From positions 372,001 to 436,000 of the forward strand of contig NIOB01000001.1 of the NCBI GenBank assembly GCA_002189105.1: DNA of 64,000 nt. The letters are read 5' to 3'. Below, piece by piece: positions 16,730-26,451 of the stretch; position 1 is the stretch's first letter; every line of letters starts with the position of its first letter. The stretch comes from Saccharibacillus soli. Its GTDB lineage: Bacteria > Bacillota > Bacilli > Paenibacillales > Paenibacillaceae. Both the position numbers and the translations under genes were made by a program. The notes under the pieces were generated by a model. That model searched no databases and was not told the origin of the DNA. It saw only the letters and a list, made by a program, of their open reading frames with translations.

Positions 16730-19045
16730 ATGAAGGAAAAACAAATATTTTATGGCGCGTCTGCGGGATATCTGCTTCTTTTTTTTATCCTGTCCTTTTG
16801 GTATCGAGGCAATGAGACGGCGTTAAATGAGATTGGACAGCTGAACGTTCTGCCTGTATTGGCAGGTACGGTGATGATGCTGCGAGTAGCCTCACGTTCG
16901 GGAAAGCAGAATCGTCTGTTCTGGCTGCTGAACTCCGCGAGCGGTTTCTGCTATCTGCTGTCTTTGATGCTGGTGCTGGGTCAGACGTTGTCGGGTCGGA
17001 ACGAGTCCTCGCCTTCGGTGGGGTTGGCCGACTTGTTCTGGGAGGCGCAGGGAGGATTCCTGCTGCTGTCTCTGCTTGTGCTGGTCTACCAACGGTTAAA
17101 AGGCCTGCGGCTGCTGCAATATTTGCTTGATGCTTCGATCTTTATGTCCACAACAGCAGTCCTGAGCTGGACGCTGCTGATTGCTCCCATGTTTCAGAAT
17201 CCGCTCGATGATTCCAGTTGGTTCTCCGCTTACGTTAATCTCAGCTATCCCATTATTGACTTAGGCAACTTGTTCCTGCTCAGTCTCCTGCTGCTTGCCA
17301 ATCAATCGCTGGGCAATGCCCGAGCCGACATGGCTTTTCTGAGCGGAATGCTTTTCCTTGTCATTGGAGACTCCATCAATTTGTATATGCAGTTGAATGG
17401 TCTATATGTACTGGGCAGTCCGATTGATATGACCTGGACAGCCTCGGTACTGCTGTTAACGGCAGCCGGACTGGAATCCTTGGACAACAGCCCGAAGCGA
17501 ACCCGGAGCCGAATCTCACTTCGATTGAAGGCACGCTTGAGCTGGCTGCGTCGTCTGCTGCCTTATGTGAGTCTGATTGCGTTATTTACGATCATTCTGG
17601 AGGGCGTCTCGGAGCTGAATCTGCTGGTGATTGGCAATGCGTTTGCCGTAACCTTGATTATTCTGCGGCTGGTGCTCACTTTTGTCGAAAATGATTATCT
17701 GCTTGGACGTTTGAGTCAGACGGTCGAGATCAAGGAACATGAAGCCTACCATGATTCCCTGACTGGGCTGCCCAATCGCCGCCGGTTTGATGATGAACTG
17801 TGCAAGGCGGTCGAGCGGGCGGAGGAATCCCAGAGCCAACTGGCCCTGCTTTTCTTCGATCTGGATCGGTTCAAGCATGTGAATGATAGCCTTGGACATA
17901 CAGTGGGCGATCAGCTGCTGCGAGCGGTAGCTGAGCGGCTTCAGGAGTATATCCCCGCGTCGCGTCTGCTGGCCAGACAGGGAGGCGATGAATTTACGGT
18001 ACTGCTGGACCCCCTTGAAGGGGAAGTGGAAGCTTATCGCACGATTGCGGCTGTTGAGGAAGTATTTAAGCAGCCAATCATCATTAACGGCACATCGCTG
18101 TATACGTCGGCGAGCATTGGCGCGGCCATCTATCCGCGAGACGGAGAGACAGCGGATGAATTAATGCGCAGTGCAGATATGGCGATGCACGAAGCGAAGA
18201 AGAATCGGCATCAGAAAAGTCTCTTTTTCGAGCCGTCTCTTCGAGATCGCCTGGCTTACAAAGTTGAGCTGGAACAGGAGATGCGCGGTGCGATTGAGCG
18301 AGGCGAGATGTCGCTGCACTATCAGCTCCAGCAGAACATTCAGAACTGCGGCATTGTGGGAGTCGAAGCGCTTATTCGCTGGAATCACCCAACGCTGGGA
18401 TTCATCTCGCCGGTGGAGTTTATTCCGGTTGCGGAAGAGACGGGCATGATTATTTCCATCGGGGAATGGGTGTTCAGAGAAGCCTGCTTGCAGCAGATTC
18501 GGTGGCTCCGTCAGGGGTACGGTTCGCTGCGGATGAGCATCAACGTGTCGCCGTATCAGTTCCAGGACGAATTGTTTGTGGAAAAGATTCTGCATACGCT
18601 GCGGGAAACGGACGTGAATCCCGATCAGATTACGCTGGAAGTGACCGAATCGCTGGCGATTGGTGACGTTGAGAAAGTCTCCGCCCAGCTCAGATTGCTG
18701 CGGGAAACGGGGATTAAGCTGGCCATTGACGATTTTGGAACGGGTTATGCTTCCCTGAAATATCTGCGCACGTTTGAGCCGAATCTGCTCAAAATTGACC
18801 GCTTCTTCGTGGATGGGATCGATCGGCAGGCGGAGCGTGGGGATATGGTCGAGGCCATTATCGCCATTGGACGCAGCTTGAACATGGAAGTGCTGGCTGA
18901 AGGCGTAGAGACTGAACAGCAGCTGCAATTTCTGCGTGCCGCAGGCTGCGATGAGGTTCAGGGTTATCTTTTGAGCCGTCCGCTGCCTGCTGAAGGGGTG
19001 GAGAAGCTGCTGGAAGGACCTTTTCATCTGATTCAAAGTGTGTGA
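16730..19045 (+). CDS. Membrane-bound GGDEF-EAL cyclic-di-GMP enzyme
   Basis: The protein has 771 residues. The first 330 or so contain about eight to nine hydrophobic helices and probably sense a membrane signal. A GGDEF domain follows ([39 protein letters not shown]), then an EAL domain ([43 protein letters not shown]). Both signature motifs are intact, so it could make or degrade cyclic di-GMP. The RxxD inhibitory site normally upstream of GGDEF is absent. ATG 16730 is preferred over 16709 because GGAGG lies between them. It is monocistronic. Confidence 0.93.
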   Translation: MKEKQIFYGASAGYLLLFFILSFWYRGNETALNEIGQLNVLPVLAGTVMMLRVASRSGKQNRLFWLLNSASGFCYLLSLMLVLGQTLSGRNESSPSVGLADLFWEAQGGFLLLSLLVLVYQRLKGLRLLQYLLDASIFMSTTAVLSWTLLIAPMFQNPLDDSSWFSAYVNLSYPIIDLGNLFLLSLLLLANQSLGNARADMAFLSGMLFLVIGDSINLYMQLNGLYVLGSPIDMTWTASVLLLTAAGLESLDNSPKRTRSRISLRLKARLSWLRRLLPYVSLIALFTIILEGVSELNLLVIGNAFAVTLIILRLVLTFVENDYLLGRLSQTVEIKEHEAYHDSLTGLPNRRRFDDELCKAVERAEESQSQLALLFFDLDRFKHVNDSLGHTVGDQLLRAVAERLQEYIPASRLLARQGGDEFTVLLDPLEGEVEAYRTIAAVEEVFKQPIIINGTSLYTSASIGAAIYPRDGETADELMRSADMAMHEAKKNRHQKSLFFEPSLRDRLAYKVELEQEMRGAIERGEMSLHYQLQQNIQNCGIVGVEALIRWNHPTLGFISPVEFIPVAEETGMIISIGEWVFREACLQQIRWLRQGYGSLRMSINVSPYQFQDELFVEKILHTLRETDVNPDQITLEVTESLAIGDVEKVSAQLRLLRETGIKLAIDDFGTGYASLKYLRTFEPNLLKIDRFFVDGIDRQAERGDMVEAIIAIGRSLNMEVLAEGVETEQQLQFLRAAGCDEVQGYLLSRPLPAEGVEKLLEGPFHLIQSV

Positions 19046-19110
19046 GGGGCGAGGGAAGCCTGCTTATATCCACTCTTCTCCTTACTGCCTACACGAGTCA
19101 TCGTCCAAAT

Positions 19111-19151
19111 CAAAAGCCCAGGTCACGCATGATGCGGAACCTGGGCTTTTG
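19111..19151. terminator. Bidirectional terminator
   Basis: CAAAAGCCCAGGT and ACCTGGGCTTTTG flank a 15-base loop. It lies between the convergent GGDEF-EAL gene and gldA. Confidence 0.85.
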
Positions 19152-19171
19152 TGATGGAAACAGACGAGGAT

Positions 19172-20278
19172 TTAACGGGCAATCTTCGCTTTGTACGCCT
19201 GGGAATATTGATCGGCGGCAAGGATGGCATCCAGCACGTCACTGGCCGTTACCGGGAAAGGCAGATTATGCGCCGTCTCACCTTCCTTGGTGGCGGCTTC
19301 CGCTACACGGTACAGATCGTCGTGAGAGACTTCCTTGAGATGAAGGTCTTCCAGGGTAACCGGAAGATCCAACTTGAGATAAAAGTCGATATAACGTTCA
19401 ATTTCATGGATGGAGCGGCGTTCGAGCGCTAGTTGAACGAGCGTGCCGAACGTCACTTTTTGTCCATGGGTCATATGGTGAATGTCGCCTTCGAGTACGG
19501 TGAATCCATTATGAATGGCATGGGCACCCGCCAATCCGCCGCTCTCAAATCCAAGGCCGCTGAGCAGCGTATTGGCTTCGACGACCGCATCCAGGGCTGG
19601 AGTGACCACTTTGCGCTTGACGGATTCGTAAGCGAGCAGGCCATAATCGAACAGCGTCTCTTCGCATTTGCGTGCAATGGCCTCCGCTGCCAGCGTTGGC
19701 AGACCTCCTGCCATCGTTGTCGCTCTGGCTTCGATGACCGCCCGACATTCGACCCATGTAGCCAGGGCATCGGCGATACCGGAAGTCAGGAACAGCGGCG
19801 GTGCACCGGCGATGACTTTGGTATCGACCAGAATCAGATCCGGGTTTTTTTTGTAAAAGGAATAGGCGTCGAAGGCTCCATCATCCGTGTACAGCACAGA
19901 CAATGCGCTGGTTGGGGCATCCGTGGAAGCCGTGGTTGGCACGATGACAACCGATGAACCCAGCACATCATTGACCGCTTTGGCGGTATCCAGCGTCTTG
20001 CCTCCACCTACGCCGACCACAAGATCGATGCCTTCGCCCAGTTCAGCGATTCGCTTGATCTCGCCGCGTGAAGCTTCACCCTGGAACTCTGCCTTGGTCG
20101 TGCGGATTCCGGCTGCTTCCAGACTCTTGACCACTCGATCACCGGCAATTGGCCAGACAATCTTGTCCGCGATGACGAGCGCCGATTGACCCAATGCTTT
20201 GGCATATTCGCCTGCTTTGTCTACCACATCTTTACCTTGTACGTACTTGCCAGGACTGATAAATACTTTTTCGCTCAT
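19172..20278 (-). CDS. gldA: Glycerol dehydrogenase
   Basis: The protein has 368 residues and oxidises glycerol to dihydroxyacetone with NAD in the cytoplasm. Family III iron/zinc alcohol dehydrogenase features are visible: [14 protein letters not shown] (NAD binding), [15 protein letters not shown], and metal ligands in [19 protein letters not shown] and THGQKVTFG. The frame is open to 20371, but ATG 20278 is preceded by GGAAAGGAG and gives [15 protein letters not shown], the usual start. It is monocistronic. No dihydroxyacetone kinase is adjacent. Confidence 0.94.
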   Translation of the reverse strand: MSEKVFISPGKYVQGKDVVDKAGEYAKALGQSALVIADKIVWPIAGDRVVKSLEAAGIRTTKAEFQGEASRGEIKRIAELGEGIDLVVGVGGGKTLDTAKAVNDVLGSSVVIVPTTASTDAPTSALSVLYTDDGAFDAYSFYKKNPDLILVDTKVIAGAPPLFLTSGIADALATWVECRAVIEARATTMAGGLPTLAAEAIARKCEETLFDYGLLAYESVKRKVVTPALDAVVEANTLLSGLGFESGGLAGAHAIHNGFTVLEGDIHHMTHGQKVTFGTLVQLALERRSIHEIERYIDFYLKLDLPVTLEDLHLKEVSHDDLYRVAEAATKEGETAHNLPFPVTASDVLDAILAADQYSQAYKAKIAR

Positions 20279-20458
20279 GAATAAGCAGCTCCTTTCCAAA
20301 TGACCGTACAACCTTCCATTTACCCGTAAAAAGCCCCAATCGACTCGACCTTTCACCAAAATGTCGGACAAACCAGAAACCTTTGTGGTCTCTGCAACGT
20401 TTTAACGAATGGGAGCAGAGTCAGTATGGAGATGCTGCCCGTGAAGGGGATGATACCG

Positions 20459-21628
20459 ATGAAACATAGATGGAGCAAGTGGGCGGCCGGGCTGTTGGCG
20501 GGCAGTTTGTTTATGGCCCCGGTTTCACATGCCGCACCGCCAGAGGATGTACCGGATGTGTCGCTGGTGCTGAATGGTTCGACCGTGCAAAATGGAGAGC
20601 TGGAGCTGCACGATGGACATGCGTACATACCGGCACGCAAGGCTTCGGAACTGCTGGGTTTCTTTTCCCAATATGAAGAAGCTTCACGCACGCTTACGCT
20701 GCTTCGACCGGACGTGAAGCTGGAGATGAAGTTGGGAGACGAGCGGGCCGCAATTGATGGGCGCACAGTAAAGAGTGAAGCGGCCTACGCCGAGGAGGGT
20801 CAACTGTATGTTCCGCTGCGAACGCTGTCCACCGCGCTCAAGACTCGTGCAGGCTGGAACGCAGCAGCGGCGAGTGCAACCTTGGAAGATCCGGGGCGGT
20901 ATCGGATGGATTCTTCCGGCGGACAGACGGCCTGGGTATCTTTTGCAACGGGAGAAGTCTATTCCTTGGAACAAGGTGTACCGAGGAAGCTGCAAGGCGC
21001 CGATGTCTCGGGACTAAAATGGGGAACGGTGGAGATGCGGGGGTTGGGTGAACAGGCCTATCTGCTGACGGTGGAACGAGAATATGGCGCTTCGATGCAG
21101 AATGTCCTTAACCGCTATCAATTTCTGGTGCAAAAAGGTGCATTAAGCCGTCAGGCGCATTTCCGCTATTCAGGCCTGTACACTTCGGGCGACCAAGCTC
21201 CGCTGGAGCTGCCCGCGCAGCGAGCTTATCTCAGCGACGGACAGAGCATTCAGGTGGTGGGGATGGGCGGCCGGGCGGCAGCGGAGTATGATCTGGAAGA
21301 GTTGACCGGGCAGAAGGGGCCTTTTATCGTGGAATCCGTGACTGCGGATTATCTGCTGGTGCGCCCCTTCGATACGCTCCAACCGATCTTGATCGAGCTG
21401 CGAACCGGAGAGGCCGCGCTGCTGTACAAGCATCTTCCGGAGGCGGCGGAGATTTGGGCTTGGGACGAAGTGACCCATGACGTGGGCGAGCCGCTGCTGC
21501 TGGAAGCACGTCTGCGCCTGGTCAAGCAGGAGGGGGATCAGCTGCTGTTCCGCTATAAACGGATCGCGCCGGGTGCGGATTCTGGTCAGGAAGAGAGCTG
21601 GAGCTATACCCTGAAGCAGGGGAAGTAA
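20459..21628 (+). CDS. Secreted protein with copper-amine-oxidase-N (stalk) domain
   Basis: The protein has 389 residues. It has a signal peptide (KHRWSKWAAGLLAGSLFMAP, cleavage near SHA-AP). The repeat domain at about 35-130 (VLNGSTVQNGEL ... HAYIPARKASELLG ... LYVPLRTLSTAL) is the Cu_amine_oxidN1 fold common in Paenibacillaceae cell-surface proteins. The remainder is a beta-rich region without a recognised motif. ATG 20459 has AAGGGGATG upstream. It probably binds the cell wall. No catalytic role is inferred. Confidence 0.8.
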   Translation: MKHRWSKWAAGLLAGSLFMAPVSHAAPPEDVPDVSLVLNGSTVQNGELELHDGHAYIPARKASELLGFFSQYEEASRTLTLLRPDVKLEMKLGDERAAIDGRTVKSEAAYAEEGQLYVPLRTLSTALKTRAGWNAAAASATLEDPGRYRMDSSGGQTAWVSFATGEVYSLEQGVPRKLQGADVSGLKWGTVEMRGLGEQAYLLTVEREYGASMQNVLNRYQFLVQKGALSRQAHFRYSGLYTSGDQAPLELPAQRAYLSDGQSIQVVGMGGRAAAEYDLEELTGQKGPFIVESVTADYLLVRPFDTLQPILIELRTGEAALLYKHLPEAAEIWAWDEVTHDVGEPLLLEARLRLVKQEGDQLLFRYKRIAPGADSGQEESWSYTLKQGK

Positions 21629-21679
21629 GGAGCAGTTGGAGGGAGCCGTCCCATCCAAAGTGGTCATTCATTCAATCGT

Positions 21680-21732
21680 AAAACACGCCGAACGCTTATC
21701 GGGACATTCCCGCAGCGTTCGGCGTGTTTTTT
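21680..21732. terminator. Bidirectional terminator
   Basis: AAAACACGCCGAACGCT pairs with AGCGTTCGGCGTGTTTT. An inner GGGA-TCCC stem sits in the loop. It lies between convergent genes. Confidence 0.85.
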
Positions 21733-21747
21733 CGTGGAGCAAAAGGA

Positions 21748-22068
21748 TTATTCAGTCGGATACAGCTTGACCTGCTGCTGCTCCGCTTGATCTTCCGGTG
21801 TCCGTTCGGCCTTGCCGATCAGCAGATGCGCATGATGACTGAGCTTGGTTCGCAGATTGCTGCGGCGCTTGACCAGGTTGATCCAGCGGTTAACGGCAAT
21901 TCGCAGCAGCCAGGCCTTGAGAGTATCAATCCCTGACCGATCTGCGCGGAATGCGGTTAGAAAGACCTCTTGGCATTGGTCTTCAGCGTCCGCAGCCTGC
22001 CCCAGCATGTAGTAACACGTTCGGTACACATCCGAGCGGTACGCCTCGAATAATTCTTGGTTGGTCAC
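21748..22068 (-). CDS. Truncated ECF-type sigma factor (region 2 only)
   Basis: The protein has 106 residues. It begins like an ECF sigma factor: LFEAYRSDVYRTCYYMLGQAADAED then CQEVFLTAF and LKAWLLRIAVNRWINLVKRR, which is region 2. Region 4, needed to bind the -35 element, is missing. The frame stops after KLYPTE, about 20 bases before a terminator, and no continuation exists in another frame. The GTG start follows AAAGGAGG. It may be a decayed gene or a protein acting without region 4. No anti-sigma gene is adjacent. Confidence 0.7.
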   Translation of the reverse strand: MTNQELFEAYRSDVYRTCYYMLGQAADAEDQCQEVFLTAFRADRSGIDTLKAWLLRIAVNRWINLVKRRSNLRTKLSHHAHLLIGKAERTPEDQAEQQQVKLYPTE

Positions 22069-22310
22069 GTGAAGGTGTGCCTCCTTTCCGGTCGATTCGT
22101 GTATAAAACAAACGATCTGCTCAAAGGGTTCATTCTTTTTTTGGATATTTTAGACAGACTCAGATACAAACAGCATAACGCAGTAAAGGTGAACGAAAAA
22201 GAGGATCCAAATAAGCCTGGACGGATGAACCGAAAACGATTATTGTTTACCTTGTGATGTTACTTTCGTTAAGTGTAATCAAAAGTATAAGAAATAGGGA
22301 GGTGGGCGAA

Positions 22311-23348
22311 ATGCAGTCGATTGCGCATAACACAAGTAAAGTCAAAAAGATGAACGAAGAGTTGATTCGTCAGGTCCTGCGTACGTTAAGAACAGGAACC
22401 AAGTCGCAGATCGCGCAGATCACTGGATTGAGTGTGGCAACCTGTGGCACGCTGCTGGGCGAGATGCTCCAAAGCGGCGAAGCCTTGGAAGATGAGCCGG
22501 AGGCCTCCAGTGGAGGACGCCGGGCGCGGCGTTTTGTCTACAATGCCGATTATTCTCACATTGCCTGTATCTGCGCGGTCTACGAGCAGGGTCATCCGCA
22601 GCTTACGTATGTCGTCACGGATTCATTTGGTCATACGCTGGAGCGCCGTTCTCAAAAAGCTGCGGAAATCGACGAAGCGTCGATTGATACGCTGCTGGGC
22701 GTCCTGCTGGAAAAATATCCACAGATTAAGGCGATAGGCATTGGGATTCCCGGATTGACGCATGAAGGGGTAGTTCACATCTGCGATGCGGCGGCCTTGG
22801 TCGGTGTGCCTCTGGCCAGACGGATTCGGGAGCGATATGGCGTCAGGGTGATCGTGGAAAACGATATGAATCTGACCGTATACGGTCTGTATCGGGAACG
22901 GGAATGGCAGGAATCCGCTACGATTGCGGCGATGGCTTTTGTGGAAGGATGTTTTCCAGGCGCAGGTATGATCGTGGACGGACAGATTCATCGGGGCAGC
23001 AGCCGTTTTGCCGGTGAAGTTTCCTTTCTGCCGTTTGGCATCTCGCGTGAAGAACAGCTGCGACAGCTGCATATCAAAGCTACCTTTATCCCGCTGGCCG
23101 CTCATGCCGTGGCAAGTCTGACCGCGATTGTCAATCCGCAGTGGATTGCGCTGATGGGTGGGCAGGTAGAGGCGGCGGATCTTCCGGCGATTCGTGAGCA
23201 TGTTTTGTCTTTTATCCCAACGGAACATATGCCGGAGCTAACCTTCCTGGATAATCCGAAGAAGCCGTATGAAGAAGGACTGATTGCGATGACGCTGGAG
23301 AGCCTGGCCTATTCGCTTCAGTTGGTGGAGAAGTCGCGTCCAGGCTGA
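22311..23348 (+). CDS. ROK-family transcriptional regulator
   Basis: The protein has 345 residues. An N-terminal winged helix-turn-helix (LIRQVLRTLRTGTKSQIAQITGLSVATCGTLL, about 15-60) is followed by a sugar-kinase-like ROK domain (IGIGIPGLTHEG, VENDMN, GAGMIVDGQIHRGSS, AGEVSFLP). The CXCGXXGC zinc motif usual in ROK proteins is missing. GGGAGGTGG precedes ATG 22311, while the frame extends to 22254. It probably represses a sugar-uptake or modification gene; the adjacent maa is a candidate target. The effector is unknown. Confidence 0.85.
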   Translation: MQSIAHNTSKVKKMNEELIRQVLRTLRTGTKSQIAQITGLSVATCGTLLGEMLQSGEALEDEPEASSGGRRARRFVYNADYSHIACICAVYEQGHPQLTYVVTDSFGHTLERRSQKAAEIDEASIDTLLGVLLEKYPQIKAIGIGIPGLTHEGVVHICDAAALVGVPLARRIRERYGVRVIVENDMNLTVYGLYREREWQESATIAAMAFVEGCFPGAGMIVDGQIHRGSSRFAGEVSFLPFGISREEQLRQLHIKATFIPLAAHAVASLTAIVNPQWIALMGGQVEAADLPAIREHVLSFIPTEHMPELTFLDNPKKPYEEGLIAMTLESLAYSLQLVEKSRPG

Positions 23349-23457
23349 ATAAGAAGTCCTGACACCGTGGAGAACGAAAAGGCGACTAAAGAGGCACGTC
23401 GTTAAGTTTTCGTATCCATCCTAGAAAAGCCATAACACACATAGAGGAGAGAAACCC

Positions 23458-24060
23458 ATGACCCATTCGATCGGAAAAACGGAACGTACAGAAAAAGAGA
23501 AAATGCTGGCTGGAGAGTTGTATAAAGCCTGGGATGAGGAACTTCAGCGTGAAAGTCGGCATGCCAAAAAGCTGATTCGCCTCTTCAATGCTACAACCGA
23601 AGAAGAGGGAGAGCGGCGCATCGAACTGTTGAAGGAACTATTCGGTTCTACGGGACAAACCTTGCATATTGAACCCAGCCTTCGCGTCGATTATGGCTAT
23701 AACATTCACGTGGGCGAGAACTTTTTTGCCAACTTCGACTGTACGATTCTGGACGTCTGCGAAGTGCGAATCGGGGATAACTGCATGTTCGCTCCGGGTG
23801 TCAGCCTCTATACGGCAACCCATCCCATTGATCCTTATGAACGAATTGCAGGGCCGGAATATGGCAAGCCCATCACCATTGGCCATAACGTCTGGGTGGG
23901 CGGTCGCGCCATTATCAACCCGGGAGTAACCATTGGAGACAACGCAGTGATCGCATCCGGCGCAGTCGTCATACGGGATGTCCCGGCCAATACGATTGTA
24001 GGCGGCAATCCGGCGCGAATCATTCGGGAGATTGAAGTGGGGAAGAACGTAGAGAACTAA
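23458..24060 (+). CDS. maa: Maltose O-acetyltransferase
   Basis: The protein has 200 residues. The N-terminal Mac domain ([18 protein letters not shown]) is followed by a left-handed beta-helix of hexapeptide repeats ([65 protein letters not shown]). It transfers acetyl from acetyl-CoA to sugars such as maltose and glucose. AGAGGAGAG precedes the ATG. The ROK regulator lies 110 bases upstream in the same direction. Confidence 0.9.
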   Translation: MTHSIGKTERTEKEKMLAGELYKAWDEELQRESRHAKKLIRLFNATTEEEGERRIELLKELFGSTGQTLHIEPSLRVDYGYNIHVGENFFANFDCTILDVCEVRIGDNCMFAPGVSLYTATHPIDPYERIAGPEYGKPITIGHNVWVGGRAIINPGVTIGDNAVIASGAVVIRDVPANTIVGGNPARIIREIEVGKNVEN

Positions 24061-24289
24061 GCGAATCAGAAGACAGCAACGTACACGCCCACCTGTTTTT
24101 TAAGAGAGAAAACGAACATTCCTTTCAGGACGTCTTTGTGGTGAAGGAGGATGCGAGAAAGGAAATCTGAAGGAGCGAGTCAGGTCGAAGCAAAAGCGGA
24201 GACAGAAGCAAGTAAAGCGGAGAGGAGGCATACAGAACGTCGAAGGAGAACGCAACGCGGAAACGGATGAAGAAAAGTGGATACTGAAC

Positions 24290-24469
24290 GAACATAGCGA
24301 AGACTGGGCAGGCAAAGAGCAAACTGAGTGAACATAGCGAAGACTGAGCAGGCAGAGCGCAAACTGAGCGAACGCAGCGAAGACTGGGCAGGCAAAGCGC
24401 AAATTGAGCGAATCCAGCGAAGGCCGAGTAGACAAAGCGCAAATTGAGTGAACGCAGCCAAGACCGAGC
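24290..24469. repeat. 40-bp tandem repeat, four and a half copies
   Basis: Copies begin at 24290, 24330, 24370, 24410 and (partial) 24450. The core is GAACRYAGCGAAGACTGGGC followed by AGGCAAAGCGCAAAYTGAGY. Because 40 is not a multiple of three and the unit has no stop on the minus strand, all three minus frames stay open across the array. These are shadows and not evidence of protein. Confidence 0.93.
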
Positions 24470-24590
24470 AATCATTAACTCAAACCGGTAAACGTAACGA
24501 AATGGCGGCCGCCGCCTTCAGCGAACGCTCATCAAGCAAGCAGCATTTAGCGATTGTTAATCAGATAGCTGATCTGCACTCCACTACCGA

Positions 24591-24773
24591 ATAAGTGCGA
24601 TAATCCCCTTATTTTCCGGCAATTCTTGTCTTGCTGAAAAATAAGGCCTGAAATCCCTTTATTTCGACGAAAAAAGGAGATTTCAGCTTACATATCTACA
24701 TTTAAGGGGATATTCGGACTTATATCCTCTAAAAAGCAAAATCCGCGAGAAATAAGCGGATATTTGGACTTAT
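24591..24773. repeat. Three copies of a 21-bp element, one direct and two inverted
   Basis: The element reads ATAAGTCCRAATATCCSCTTA. Copies: 24591-24611 (plus strand, two or three changes), 24703-24723 and 24753-24773 (minus strand, 50 bases apart). AT-rich sequence between them includes an inverted repeat at 24648-24686. The pattern looks like a small dispersed intergenic element. Confidence 0.75.
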
Positions 24774-25155
24774 TCGCCGAAGTTTGACGACCCAGCTTTA
24801 TTTTCTGTTGTGCGCAATCAAACCTGTTTGCTGACTAACCATGCTCAAGCATGTCAATCGTCCACTCACACGTGGACTCGCCAGTCGCCCACTCGCACCC
24901 GAAGCGTACGTGGCTTGTATACACCCTCACTGATCGCCTGCTGACGGAGGCGTCAAGTCACTTGGCCTTGGTTCAGTCCTCTTTCCAGACTCGCCAATCG
25001 CACAGTGCACCCTTGCTCCCGACTACGTTTTCTCCTAATACACGTGCGTCTCATAATCGAAAAGACCTGTCCGCCTTGCTGCGTCTTGTCGAAGATCCGT
25101 TGCAGTAATGGTGCAAGCAGCGGTGAGCATAAGCTGTAACAAGTTGAAGGAGAGA

Positions 25156-25918
25156 ATGATTATTGTTAGAGAAGCCATAAAATTACGAAACGCCTATGAT
25201 GGGGGACGTTCAGGAGACCGGATTCAGGTGCTTGACCAGTTGAGGGGCATTGCTTTGTTTGCCATCTTTATGTGCAATGTTCCTGTATTGACCGGAAAGA
25301 TGTATGGGATCATGAATTACTACATGGATGAATCTCATTTGGCTCGCCCCTATGATTTTGTCTGGTGGATTTTCGGGGACAGTTCTGCCTTATTTTCTTT
25401 TTGGGATGTTTGTCTACAAGGCGGGTTGGCTTCAGTGGGCTATACGTCATTACAAGATCATGGCGGTACCGGCGCTTCTTCTATTAGCTTTGGGATTATA
25501 CGCCAAAGATCAATATAAGACAAATATCCATATGCTGTTTCCTTACGGCTATCCTGTTTTTTGCTTTTTAGTCTCATTAGGGATGGCACTGCTGGTGATT
25601 TCGGCAGGCTCGTCTAAATCCTTCTCCTTTTTGACTCGGCCGTTTGCTGCGGTAGGACGAATGGCGTTCAGCAATTATCTGATACAGTCGCTGGTGTTCG
25701 TCTCGTTATTTGCAAAATCGGGAGAGACCTTTTTTAAGCATCTTGGCTGGTTCGGCGAACTCTCTTTTGGCTCGCTGTTTGTAGTCGGGATCGGGTTCTT
25801 CGCGCTTCAGATGCTGCTTAGTACGCTCTGGCTGCGGCATTTCCAGTATGGGCCTTTCGAGTATCTCTGGCGATGGGGAACCAACTGGCAGCGTCCAGCT
25901 TGGCGAAAAAGTAAATAG
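25156..25918 (+). pseudogene. Broken DUF418 (YeiB-like) membrane protein gene
   Basis: The first frame (25156-25518) starts with the family N-terminus QVLDQLRGIALFAIFMCNVPV. The family C-terminus (VGRMAFSNYLIQSLVFVSLF ... GPFEYLWRWGTNWQ) is in a different frame, ending at 25918. The frames switch near 25370-25400, between FVWWIFGDSS and VLPYFLFGMFVYKAGWL. The combined length is about 250 codons, against roughly 370-400 for intact members, so an internal deletion removed several helices and shifted the frame. AAGGAGAG lies just before ATG 25156. Confidence 0.8.
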
Positions 25919-25944
25919 AATAAAAGGTAAATAGAATAAATAGC

Positions 25945-25977
25945 AAAAAGCCAGGGATTCTTGATCCTTGGCTTTTT
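25945..25977. terminator. Bidirectional terminator
   Basis: AAAAAGCCAGGGAT pairs with ATCCTTGGCTTTTT around a five-base loop. It lies between the broken DUF418 gene and the convergent YjcQ-like gene. Confidence 0.8.
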
Positions 25978-25995
25978 GATTCATTGGTCTGTGAG

Positions 25996-26253
25996 TCAGT
26001 ATCCGCTGTGTTCGTAGTTCCGAATGAACTGCCGTCCTGCGGGACGCAGACGCGAATATTCCGCAAATGGAATCGTTTCGCCGCTGCTTGTTTGAAGAAA
26101 TGAAATATTGGAAGCATACCCGGCCTGATCCACTTCGTGAAGCGCTCTCATGAATTCCCTCTGATCGACGCCCAAGCCTCGTGCAGTTGGATCTTGTTCC
26201 CATTGAATTTCCTTCAGAATCTGGTACAGAAGATTTGGATTGGTCATGTCCAT
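25996..26253 (-). CDS. YjcQ-like small winged-helix protein
   Basis: The protein has 85 residues. The pattern NLLYQILKEIQWEQ, then LGVDQREFMRALHEVDQAGYA and SRLRPAGRQFIRNYE, resembles the YjcQ family of Bacillales, predicted to be a winged helix. GGGAAGG lies upstream; starts at 26259 (GTG), 26253 or 26247 are all possible, and I choose 26253 by spacing. It has a good promoter with a perfect cre in the spacer, so it should be repressed by CcpA. Its role is unknown. Confidence 0.72.
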   Translation of the reverse strand: MDMTNPNLLYQILKEIQWEQDPTARGLGVDQREFMRALHEVDQAGYASNISFLQTSSGETIPFAEYSRLRPAGRQFIRNYEHSGY

Positions 26254-26279
26254 CGCCACCTTCCCTGATTAGTGCCCCC

Positions 26280-26308
26280 ATTATAATCCTTGTAAGCGTT
26301 ATCATCAA
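26280..26308 (-). promoter_or_regulatory. Promoter with perfect cre in front of the YjcQ-like gene
   Basis: On the minus strand, TTGATG (26308-26303), a 17-base spacer and TATAAT (26285-26280) form a promoter. TTGTAAGCGTTATCA at 26290-26304, which fits every position of the cre consensus, fills the spacer. Confidence 0.75.
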
Positions 26309-26451
26309 TGGGGTTTTGAGCTGACTTTTTACGATATTAAGACAATCCATCCCTAGGAAAAAGAACATTCGACGTGTGCTCGAACGTTCTTGTATTTTTG
26401 CTTTGTAAGAGGAGGATCGTTGTGGAAAGTATACCTTCTCTAAGCAGCAGA

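Larger units (their letters stand above)
24061..25155. other. Gene-poor stretch of about 1.1 kb
   Basis: I find no gene here. The stretch holds a 40-bp tandem array (24290-24469), a set of dispersed 21-bp elements (24591-24773), an inverted repeat CTGAAATC ... GATTTCAG (24648-24686) and a short palindrome GTCCAC ... GTGGAC (24860-24877). The open frames in it have no ribosome sites, are repeat-derived, or have low-complexity sequence. The next gene is broken, so the stretch may be an eroding part of the chromosome. Confidence 0.7.

Noticed and set aside
24100-24475. Three overlapping minus-strand frames of 93-123 codons
   Set aside because: They come from a 40-bp repeat without stops; no ribosome sites, and all three frames give permuted versions of the same repeat.
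24851-25108. 85-codon frame before the DUF418 gene
   Set aside because: No ribosome site, low-complexity Ser/His-rich sequence, and short inverted repeats inside; no recognisable family.
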